From: Deltaproteobacteria bacterium
Lineage (GTDB): Bacteria > Desulfobacterota > Desulfovibrionia > Desulfovibrionales > Desulfovibrionaceae
Assembly: GCA_020861205.1 (NCBI GenBank)
Contig: JAJBSY010000156.1
Location: 1-6,712, forward strand
Reading direction: 5' to 3'
DNA length: 6,712 nt
The notes under the pieces were generated by a model, which saw only the letters and a list, made by a program, of their open reading frames with translations, was not told the DNA's origin and did not search any database. Position 1 is the stretch's first letter. Every line of letters starts with the position of its first letter. This document shows, piece by piece, positions 1 to 4,656 of this stretch. Both the position numbers and the translations under genes were made by a program.

Positions 1-179
1 ATCATGTATTTGGTGAGCTCCTCGGACCAGGTCAGGGAGTCTCCGAGCACATACCGGCAAAACACCTGCATGGAGATGATGATGGCAAGGGCAAACAGCA
101 TCGCCCCGCTGAAAAAGATGATCACCTTGTTCAGAACCTTCTCTATCCTGCCGATAAGCTCGTAAAAACGGTCGTACAT
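1..179 (-). CDS. dctQ: TRAP transporter small permease, DctQ family (N-terminal part, cut by window edge)
   Basis: Only the first 59 codons are present; the rest lies left of the window. The product is the small four-helix membrane subunit of a tripartite ATP-independent periplasmic (TRAP) transporter, which joins the large DctM permease to take up organic acids using an ion gradient. A short N-terminal stretch (MYDRFYELIGRIEKVLNK) leads into a hydrophobic first helix at about residues 18-40. The DctQ signature follows: FCRYVLGDSLTWSEEL, residues 40-55, with the conserved Arg-Tyr and Trp-Ser-Glu-Glu. The ATG at 177-179 is preceded by AAGGAG (complement of 187-192) at 7 nt spacing, which fixes the start. 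It follows dctP on the same strand, and dctM is expected next, off-window. The family call is firm; the substrate is not inferable. Confidence 0.9.
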   Translation of the reverse strand, partial: MYDRFYELIGRIEKVLNKVIIFFSGAMLFALAIIISMQVFCRYVLGDSLTWSEELTKYM

Positions 180-208
180 TCCCTTTCTCCTTGTTCACCC
201 GCGACGCG

Positions 209-255
209 GTCCGGCATCCCCGCCGGACGAAACCCGCCCGGCAATGCCGGGCGGG
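209..255 (-). promoter_or_regulatory. Tandem stem-loops in the dctP-dctQ intergenic gap
   Basis: Two perfect hairpins lie back to back in the 86-nt gap between dctP and dctQ. The one nearer dctP has 10-bp arms, 233-242 (CCCGCCCGGC) with 246-255, and a 3-nt loop. The second has 7-bp arms, 209-215 (GTCCGGC) with 222-228, and a 6-nt loop. On the transcribed strand the first is followed only by GGGTTTCG, so it is not a canonical strong intrinsic terminator. Such structures after binding-protein genes are known to protect the upstream mRNA 3' end or partly terminate transcription, giving more binding protein than permease. That role is inferred here. Confidence 0.6.
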
Positions 256-265
256 CTTTCGGGCA

Positions 266-1267
266 TTATTCAGCCGCTTTCTGCACTTTGTCGTACAGCT
301 CCTTGCCGTACCTGGCGGCAAATTCGCCGTGGATGCTCTGCGAACGTTCCTGGAAACCGGAAAGATCGGGTTCGGTGAAAATGACGCCCTTTTTGACAAA
401 GACTTCCTTGGTCGCGGCGTCTTCTTCCCAGGCTATTGCGTTCTGGTATTCCCTGGCCTCCTTGGCGGCCTCCTTGATGACGGCCTTGTCCTCGGCGGAA
501 AGCCGTTCCCAAGTGCCGCCGCTCATGATGTGCTGCGGCGTCCCGAACACATGGTTGGTCAGGGCAATATGGCTCTGCACTTCTTCCACCTTGGCGGAAG
601 CGATCGTGGCCAGGGGGTTTTCCTGCGCGTCAATGGTCTTCTGCTGCAGGGCGGTATACACCTCGGCCCACGGCATGGGCGTGGGGTTGGCGCCTATGGC
701 CTTCCAGGCCGCGACGGTCGCGGGGATCTCGGGGGTGCGCAGTTTGAGGCCCTTGACGTCCTCCACGCTGAGAACGGGCTTGTTGGAGCTCAGGACGCGC
801 GGGCAGCGTTCCCAGAACTCCAGGGAAACAAGGCCGGATTGTTTGTAGATGTCCGCCTTTATTTCTTCCCCGAGCGGCACGTAAATGACCTTCCTGACAT
901 GATTTATATCCTTGAAGAAGTAGGGAATTTCAAAAAGCTGGATCGGCTCGTAAAAATTGCCCATGATGCCGCCGATAATGACCATGTCGATCGTGCCCAT
1001 CTGGCAGCCTTCGGCCATGTCCCGCTCGTCGCCCAGCTGGGAATTGGGGAAAACCTGGACCTTGATCCGCCCGCCGGTCTTTTCCCGGACAATCTCGGCG
1101 AATTTCATGCAGCCCTTGTGCCAGGAGTTGTCCGTGCTCATGACGTGGCCGAATTTCATGACGATGGGTTTGTCTTTCGAAGCCGCGGCGTTGCCGGTAA
1201 CGCATGTACCCAAAAGCATTGCGGCACCCAAACAGAGGGCGGCGATCGCGCGAACCTGGTTCTTCAT
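266..1267 (-). CDS. dctP: TRAP transporter solute-binding protein, DctP family
   Basis: Periplasmic substrate receptor of the TRAP system, 333 aa, a typical family length. Residues 1-28 form a Sec signal peptide (basic start MKNQVR, hydrophobic core AALCLGAAMLLG) with likely cleavage after GNAA. The mature domain shows DctP hallmarks: FGHVMSTDNSWHKG near residues 39-52, FPNSQLGDERDM near 73-85 and GTIDMVIIG near 91-99. The substrate-gripping segment LKLRTPEIPA has Arg177, equivalent to the conserved arginine that salt-bridges the ligand carboxylate in this family. PMPWAEVYTALQQKTIDAQENP follows, with Asn217 in the usual ENP motif. The ATG at 1265-1267 has AAGGAG (complement of 1274-1279) 6 nt upstream. 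It sits 56 nt after the aldolase stop and 86 nt before dctQ, consistent with one operon. The conserved arginine implies a carboxylate ligand; which one is unknown. Confidence 0.95.
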   Translation of the reverse strand: MKNQVRAIAALCLGAAMLLGTCVTGNAAASKDKPIVMKFGHVMSTDNSWHKGCMKFAEIVREKTGGRIKVQVFPNSQLGDERDMAEGCQMGTIDMVIIGGIMGNFYEPIQLFEIPYFFKDINHVRKVIYVPLGEEIKADIYKQSGLVSLEFWERCPRVLSSNKPVLSVEDVKGLKLRTPEIPATVAAWKAIGANPTPMPWAEVYTALQQKTIDAQENPLATIASAKVEEVQSHIALTNHVFGTPQHIMSGGTWERLSAEDKAVIKEAAKEAREYQNAIAWEEDAATKEVFVKKGVIFTEPDLSGFQERSQSIHGEFAARYGKELYDKVQKAAE

Positions 1268-1323
1268 TTCGTACTCCTTGGTGAGATAACGATTTCCTTT
1301 TTGACGTGGGCCGTGAGGCCGCC

Positions 1324-1929
1324 TTATACGCTTCTGGCCTCCGAGAGAGGCCTGCCGTCATGTTTCAGGAGAAAATACAACTGGGCGTTTTCTTCGATTT
1401 CTTCCACAAGGTTCAACGCTTTTTCGCAATTTTCGCCGACGGTGATAAGCCCGTGGTTTGCCAGGAGCACCGAATTGCGGTGGGCTATCACGTTCCTGAC
1501 GCCCGCCGCAAGCTCGGGAGACCCGGGTTCCATATACGGCAAAACTTCCAGCTCGCCGACGCGCGCGCCGTAACCGGGGGTGTAGGCGGGCGCCGCGCAC
1601 TTGTAATCCAGGTGTTTCAGGCAGGATAACGCCACGGCGTATACCGAGTGCACATGCACCACGCAGCGCACTTCCGGCCGCACCGCGTAGCAATACGTGT
1701 GGAGGAGATACTCTTTTGAGGGCTTCAACGTGTGGGACGACCGTCCTTCCATGTCCATGATCACGATGTCGTCTTCGCGGAGCATTTCAAACGATCTGCC
1801 CGTCGGCGTGATCATGACCCGGCCGTCGTCCATCCGGTAACTCACATTCCCGCCGGATCCGCTCACAAGACCCTTTTCCTGGACCATCCGGGAGAACTCC
1901 AAAAATTCCCGCACTGAAATTACCGCCAC
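1324..1929 (-). CDS. Class II (zinc) aldolase/adducin family protein, FucA-like
   Basis: A 201-aa single-domain class II aldolase, close in length to L-fuculose-1-phosphate aldolase (about 215 aa). Members cleave or epimerise phosphorylated sugars or sugar acids, or decarboxylate 3-oxo-tetronate phosphates, using a zinc ion. Visible landmarks are the phosphate-binding GSGGNVSYR (residues 24-32), ITPTGRSFE (40-48) and PSKE with Glu73 at the FucA catalytic-acid position. The zinc ligands His92 and His94 lie in VVHVHS, and the third histidine, His159, is in ANHGL. The central segment AYTPGYGARVGELEVLPYMEPGS differs from FucA, so fuculose phosphate should not be assumed. The start is GTG at 1927-1929, chosen because AAGGAGG lies 5 nt upstream; the nearby ATG is out of frame. 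It is first in the operon with dctP and dctQ, so it probably acts on the imported compound or its phosphate ester. An OtnC/AraD-type activity is possible. Confidence 0.85.
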   Translation of the reverse strand: MAVISVREFLEFSRMVQEKGLVSGSGGNVSYRMDDGRVMITPTGRSFEMLREDDIVIMDMEGRSSHTLKPSKEYLLHTYCYAVRPEVRCVVHVHSVYAVALSCLKHLDYKCAAPAYTPGYGARVGELEVLPYMEPGSPELAAGVRNVIAHRNSVLLANHGLITVGENCEKALNLVEEIEENAQLYFLLKHDGRPLSEARSV

Positions 1930-1934
1930 AGCAT

Positions 1935-1941
1935 CCTCCTT
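1935..1941 (-). promoter_or_regulatory. Shine-Dalgarno deciding the GTG start of the aldolase
   Basis: The complement reads AAGGAGG, a near-perfect Shine-Dalgarno. An ATG begins immediately after it (1932-1934) but leads to TAA after four codons. The in-frame GTG at 1927-1929 has a workable 5-nt spacer and opens the aldolase frame. Confidence 0.75.
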
Positions 1942-1969
1942 GGATAGCCTGATCGTTAGTGTGGAAATT

Positions 1970-1998
1970 TGAATAGCCCCTCAATTGCAAATTGTAAA
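1970..1998 (-). promoter_or_regulatory. Candidate sigma-70 promoter of the aldolase-dctP-dctQ operon
   Basis: On the minus strand, TTTACA (complement of 1993-1998, five of six to TTGACA) and TATTCA (complement of 1970-1975, weaker) are separated by exactly 17 nt. Initiation would fall near 1963, about 34 nt before the GTG. The -10 overlaps one copy of the TTTGAAT word that recurs in the palindrome at 2022-2048, which would suit repression. Assigned by eye; other AT-rich hexamers nearby could serve. Confidence 0.4.
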
Positions 1999-2021
1999 GC
2001 AAAAATTTTCATTTTCTTTCA

Positions 2022-2048
2022 TTTTAATTCAAATTTTTTGAATTAAAA
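2022..2048. promoter_or_regulatory. Perfect inverted repeat, candidate operator or divergent terminator-like dyad
   Basis: TTTTAATTCAAA (2022-2033) and TTTGAATTAAAA (2037-2048) are exact reverse complements around a 3-nt TTT centre, a 27-bp dyad. The word AAATTTGAAT also occurs at 1965-1974 and inverted at 2027-2036, so the dyad shares a half-site with the operon's candidate -10. The arms contain a single G-C pair each, so an RNA hairpin would be weak, and a protein-binding site is more likely. It lies upstream of the aldolase/TRAP operon. The regulator is not encoded in an identifiable form nearby. Confidence 0.5.
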
Positions 2049-2050
2049 AT

Positions 2051-2082
2051 TGTATACTTAACAGGAAAAACGATAGTATACA
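2051..2082. promoter_or_regulatory. Paired GTATAC boxes forming an inverted repeat, candidate operator
   Basis: TGTATACT (2051-2058) and AGTATACA (2075-2082) are exact reverse complements separated by 16 nt, with centres 24 bp apart. Each half contains the palindrome GTATAC, so each could bind a dimer on its own. Palindromes built around GTATAC are typical of GntR/FadR-type regulators of carboxylate catabolic and TRAP operons. That link is by analogy, not demonstrated here. Confidence 0.5.
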
Positions 2083-2402
2083 TATGCATTGTGCTATATT
2101 GCGTTGTTTGCGACATTTTGCAAAAAAATGAAAAGACGAACATGATGACGAATATTCCGCTGCATGTGGGAACAAGGAAGCTGGGAGGCCCATACCGGGC
2201 GGCACTCGGCGCACGGGCCGATCGCCGGGTGCTGCCACGGCTGGACGGCAGCCCCGCGCATTGTGCCGATCTACACGAAAGACTTCAGGAATTCGGGGAT
2301 AGCGGCTGGTGCCGCATCCGATGAGGAAGGGCCGGGCCAGGATACTCTCTGCCGCCGGGAAACGGTTCGGGGAAGCATGGGGCGCCGTCGCCCGCGGGGC
2401 GG
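2083..2402. other. Gene-free intergenic stretch, no supportable feature
   Basis: From 2083 to about 2140 the DNA is AT-rich and contains AAAATGAAA (2125-2133), an inverted copy of the TTTCATTTT words at 2007-2015 and 2017-2025. From about 2150 to 2402 it is GC-rich. Short open frames cross it on both strands, but none has a good ribosome site, a recognisable domain or a sustained coding-like composition. No clear intrinsic terminator follows the glycosyltransferase that ends at 2403. Given the unusual absence of a gene between two operons, this may hold the decayed remains of a divergent regulator; that is speculation. Confidence 0.45.
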
Positions 2403-3452
2403 TCACGCCGCGCTTCGGCGGGCGGCCTCAAGGCGCTTGAGGAACTCCGGCAACACCGTTTCGGGGGTCAGGCCCGTAAGGCAGGCCAGGCCCTTGTCGC
2501 ACGAATTTTGGTTGCAGGGACGGCACTCGATATCGCTGGCAATCCAGCCGTGTTCCGGGGACGGGAACACCCAGCCGGAACTGGTGGCCCCTTGGATGGT
2601 CAGGGTCGGCGTGCCCACGGCCACGGCCATATGACGCGGGGCCGAACAGTTGCCCACCAGCATGGCGGACGCGTCGATGCACGCCGCCATCTCCCGGAGG
2701 GAGAGCAGACGGCCGGTCGGCAGAAGATGGGCCGTGCCCGTACTCATGGCCGCGATCTCTTCCGCCACCGCTTCCTCGCCCGGCCCGAACAGCAGCTGGA
2801 AGCGCAGGTCCGGATGGCGGGCAGCCGCCGTTTCGAGGAGTTCCGCATAGTATCGCGCGGGCCAGCGCCGTGTCACCCGGCGGTGGGTGGGATCGACGGC
2901 CACCAGGGTTTGTCCCGGCAGCAGACCGAGAGACGCGAGATACTCCCTGGCGGCCGTTTTTTCCTCCGGCGTCAGGACAAGCAAGGGGCGTTCACCCCGC
3001 CAGGATATCCCGAGCGGCTGTAACAGCGCGGCCTTCATGGCGGAGGCATAGGCCTTTTCCGGCTCGACCCAGTCGGTGTACAGCCAGCGGGTATACCAGG
3101 GCGGCGTGCGGGTCAGCCGGACCGGGGCCCTGGAAAAATAGACGACCCAGCGGCAACGGGGCGTCTGTTGCAGGTCGATGACCAGGTCGAACCCTTCGCC
3201 GGCGACCCGCCGGTAATAGGCGACCTCTTTGGGGAGCGAGCCGAGTTCCCGCTTGTCCACGGGCCAGATCCGGTCGAGATAGGGGTTGTGTTCCAGGACC
3301 GGCACGCATTTTTTCTCGGTCAACACATGCACGGCGCTGCCCGGATAGCGTTTTTTCAGCAATTCCAGAAGCGGGGTCATCAAAATGACGTCACCGATCT
3401 GCCGCAATTGGCAGACAAGTATTTTTTCAGGGACGAAGGTGGTCAGGTCCAT
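2403..3452 (-). CDS. Glycosyltransferase family 9 (heptosyltransferase-like)
   Basis: A 349-aa GT-B enzyme of the family that adds heptose or related sugars from nucleotide-activated donors to lipopolysaccharide core or other envelope glycans on the cytoplasmic side. The N-terminal acceptor domain opens with ILVCQLRQIGDVILMTPLL; Asp21 in GDV matches the family's catalytic-base position. The nucleotide-sugar domain shows TRRWPARYYAEL (about 194-205), FGPGEE (222-227) and GNCSAPRHMAVAVGTPTL (267-284). Four cysteines at 310, 313, 318 and 324 form the C-terminal cluster common in this family. In the usual D-S/T-G-x-x-H motif the Asp and Gly are replaced by Cys269 and Ala271. The start is taken as ATG at 3450-3452, which overlaps the metF stop as TGATG and implies translational coupling. 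An upstream in-frame ATG at 3488 would add 12 unlikely residues inside metF. The exact sugar and acceptor are unknown. Confidence 0.88.
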   Translation of the reverse strand: MDLTTFVPEKILVCQLRQIGDVILMTPLLELLKKRYPGSAVHVLTEKKCVPVLEHNPYLDRIWPVDKRELGSLPKEVAYYRRVAGEGFDLVIDLQQTPRCRWVVYFSRAPVRLTRTPPWYTRWLYTDWVEPEKAYASAMKAALLQPLGISWRGERPLLVLTPEEKTAAREYLASLGLLPGQTLVAVDPTHRRVTRRWPARYYAELLETAAARHPDLRFQLLFGPGEEAVAEEIAAMSTGTAHLLPTGRLLSLREMAACIDASAMLVGNCSAPRHMAVAVGTPTLTIQGATSSGWVFPSPEHGWIASDIECRPCNQNSCDKGLACLTGLTPETVLPEFLKRLEAARRSAA

Positions 3453-4324
3453 CAGGCGATTCCGGCTTCCTCGGCGATGCGCAGGCACATGGCCGCGCGG
3501 TTGAGGGTATAAAGATGGATACCCGGAGCGCCGTTGTCAATGAGCCGTTTGATCTGGTCCACGGCGAAGCGGATGCCCACCTCCCGCACGGCCTTGGCGC
3601 CGCCGGTCTTATTGGCGTCCTCAAGGGCGAGGTACAGCTTGCCCGGAATGTTCGCGCCGCACATCTGCAAAATACGCCGGATGGACTCCAGGCTCTGTAT
3701 GGGCAAGATGCCGGGCACCACCGGCTTGGTCACGCCCATCCCGCGCAACCGCTCCACCATGGCGAAGTACTCCCGCACATCGAAAAATAGCTGGGTCACG
3801 ACGAAATCCGCCCCGGCGTCGAGTTTGGCCTTGGTATGAAGGATGTCCGAAGCAAAGGACGGCGATTCCGGGTGCGCTCCCGGATACCCCGCGACCCCCA
3901 GGCAAATATCCGGAAAATTCGCCCTCGCGAAGGCGACCAGGTCGGAGGCGTAGCGGAACTCACCAGCGTCCCAGGAGAAATCTTCTATTGGGGGTGCGTC
4001 GCCGCGCAAAGCCATGACGTTGTCCACGCCGATTTGTTTCAACTGCCGCAAAAAACCCGTCAGGCTCTCCCCGCTGGCGTTGACGCAGGTTAGATGCGGC
4101 ATCGGGGTGATGCCCGTCTCCCTGATCTTCGCGGCCACGGCGAGCGTGTTGTCCCGGCTTCCGCCGCCCGCTCCGTAAGTGACGGACGCGAACAGGGGAT
4201 CAAGCGTCTTCAGTTTCGCCACCGCGTCGAAAAAGTCCGGCCATTGGGCCTCTTCCTTGGGCGGATAAAACTCAAGGGAATAGAAGGGGCGCGTCCGCTT
4301 GCGCATCGCATCAATAATTTTCAC
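3452..4324 (-). CDS. metF: 5,10-methylenetetrahydrofolate reductase
   Basis: FAD enzyme that reduces 5,10-methylene-THF to 5-methyl-THF, the methyl donor for methionine synthesis; cytoplasmic TIM barrel. The 290-aa length fits the E. coli enzyme (about 296). Landmarks: SLEFYPPK with catalytic Glu18, SVTYGAGGG (47-55), HLTC (77-80) and LRGD ending at Asp109. GYPGAHPES (146-154), TQLFFD (177-182, folate-binding Gln178), PGILPI (204-209) and HLYTLNR (270-276) follow. The start is GTG at 4322-4324, with GAGG (complement of 4331-4334) 6 nt upstream. An in-frame ATG seven codons in (4304-4306) lacks a ribosome site. An upstream ATG at 4399 would add 25 non-homologous-looking residues and lies upstream of the candidate transcription start. 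It is first in a two-gene unit with the glycosyltransferase. No MetV-like zinc partner is visible. Confidence 0.95.
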   Translation of the reverse strand: MKIIDAMRKRTRPFYSLEFYPPKEEAQWPDFFDAVAKLKTLDPLFASVTYGAGGGSRDNTLAVAAKIRETGITPMPHLTCVNASGESLTGFLRQLKQIGVDNVMALRGDAPPIEDFSWDAGEFRYASDLVAFARANFPDICLGVAGYPGAHPESPSFASDILHTKAKLDAGADFVVTQLFFDVREYFAMVERLRGMGVTKPVVPGILPIQSLESIRRILQMCGANIPGKLYLALEDANKTGGAKAVREVGIRFAVDQIKRLIDNGAPGIHLYTLNRAAMCLRIAEEAGIA

Positions 4325-4389
4325 CGAGCACCTCGTCGCATTATCGGTCCAACAGTCTTTGTGTATCCGGCTCCCGGACATGAGGCAAG

Positions 4390-4418
4390 ACGATAGCACG
4401 AACTGTTCACTGTATCAA
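4390..4418 (-). promoter_or_regulatory. Candidate sigma-70 promoter of metF
   Basis: On the minus strand TTGATA (complement of 4413-4418, five of six) is followed after 17 nt by TATCGT (complement of 4390-4395, four of six). Initiation near 4383 would leave a leader of about 60 nt before the GTG. That leader contains a small hairpin (TCCGG/CCGGA, 4366-4378) but no recognisable SAM riboswitch. Confidence 0.55.
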
Positions 4419-4434
4419 GATATTGTGATATAGT
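4406..4434 (+). promoter_or_regulatory. Candidate rightward promoter of the phosphodiester glycosidase gene
   Basis: TTCACT (4406-4411, four of six to TTGACA) and TATAGT (4429-4434, five of six to TATAAT) are 17 nt apart. The transcript would start near 4441, giving a leader of about 215 nt. The element interleaves with the leftward metF promoter, so the two would compete for polymerase. Confidence 0.4.
4409..4434. promoter_or_regulatory. Imperfect dyad over both divergent promoters, candidate operator
   Basis: ACTGTATCA (4409-4417) and TGATATAGT (4426-4434) are reverse complements at eight of nine positions around an 8-nt centre. The dyad covers the metF -35 and runs from the -35 to the -10 of the rightward promoter, so one bound dimer could control both genes. 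Methionine-cycle genes of Desulfovibrionales can be under the ArsR-type regulator SahR. Whether this is its site cannot be decided from the sequence alone. Confidence 0.45.
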
Positions 4435-4535
4435 TGTCTTCATACCGCAAAGGAAGGGACCGCAATTTTAATTCGACAGGGTAGGTGTTCCGCACCGAAC
4501 GCGTATCGAGACATGCCGCGTGGCGCGCGGGAAGA

Positions 4536-4607
4536 GCCTGACGTTAATCAGGCAAACGGTGGCGCCGCCTCGCAAAGACACCGTTGTTTTCCGGGCCGGT
4601 TTACGGT
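4536..4607 (+). promoter_or_regulatory. Structured leader with mutually exclusive hairpins
   Basis: Three pairings are visible upstream of the glycosidase gene. A 6-bp hairpin is GCCTGA/TCAGGC (4536-4541 with 4548-4553). A 7-bp stem is AACGGTG/CACCGTT (4555-4561 with 4579-4585), followed by GTTTT. A competing stem is ACCGT/ACGGT (4580-4584 with 4603-4607), capped by CCG/CGG. The second and third share bases 4580-4584 and cannot coexist, a pattern seen in attenuators and riboswitches. Function is inferred; the stems are short and could be chance in GC-rich DNA. Confidence 0.35.
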
Positions 4608-4624
4608 ATCTTCTTCTTCCATTC

Positions 4625-4640
4625 GTGCCGGATCCGGCAC
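4625..4640. repeat. Perfect 16-bp palindrome before the glycosidase start
   Basis: GTGCCGGATCCGGCAC is an exact dyad with no spacer, ending 16 nt before the ATG. As RNA it folds into a 6-bp stem with a GATC loop next to the weak ribosome site, so it could modulate translation. As DNA it could bind a dimeric protein. Confidence 0.5.
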
Positions 4641-4656
4641 AATAAACGGGGATCGC

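Noticed and set aside
191..1573. Long plus-strand open frame (460 codons) across the TRAP genes
   Set aside because: It is antisense to dctP and the aldolase, which have clear family motifs and ribosome sites. The plus frame shows no domain.
2091..2324. Plus-strand 77-codon frame as a divergent regulator
   Set aside because: No Shine-Dalgarno, no helix-turn-helix, no recognisable family; the candidate operators would also have no matching promoter for it.
2029..2406. Minus-strand frame starting GTGA on the glycosyltransferase stop, with a hydrophobic C-terminus
   Set aside because: The hydrophobic tail is just the AT-rich operator DNA translated. There is no ribosome site or domain, and coding-like composition is lost after about 37 codons. 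Kept only as a possible remnant in the gap finding.
4325..4399. Upstream ATG for metF
   Set aside because: It lies upstream of the candidate transcription start and adds residues not seen in MetF. The GTG at 4322-4324 has a ribosome site and the right protein length.
4513..4656. Upstream extension of the glycosidase reading frame
   Set aside because: It would put 48 charged, low-quality residues ahead of a proper signal peptide; the internal ATG at 4657 is the natural start.
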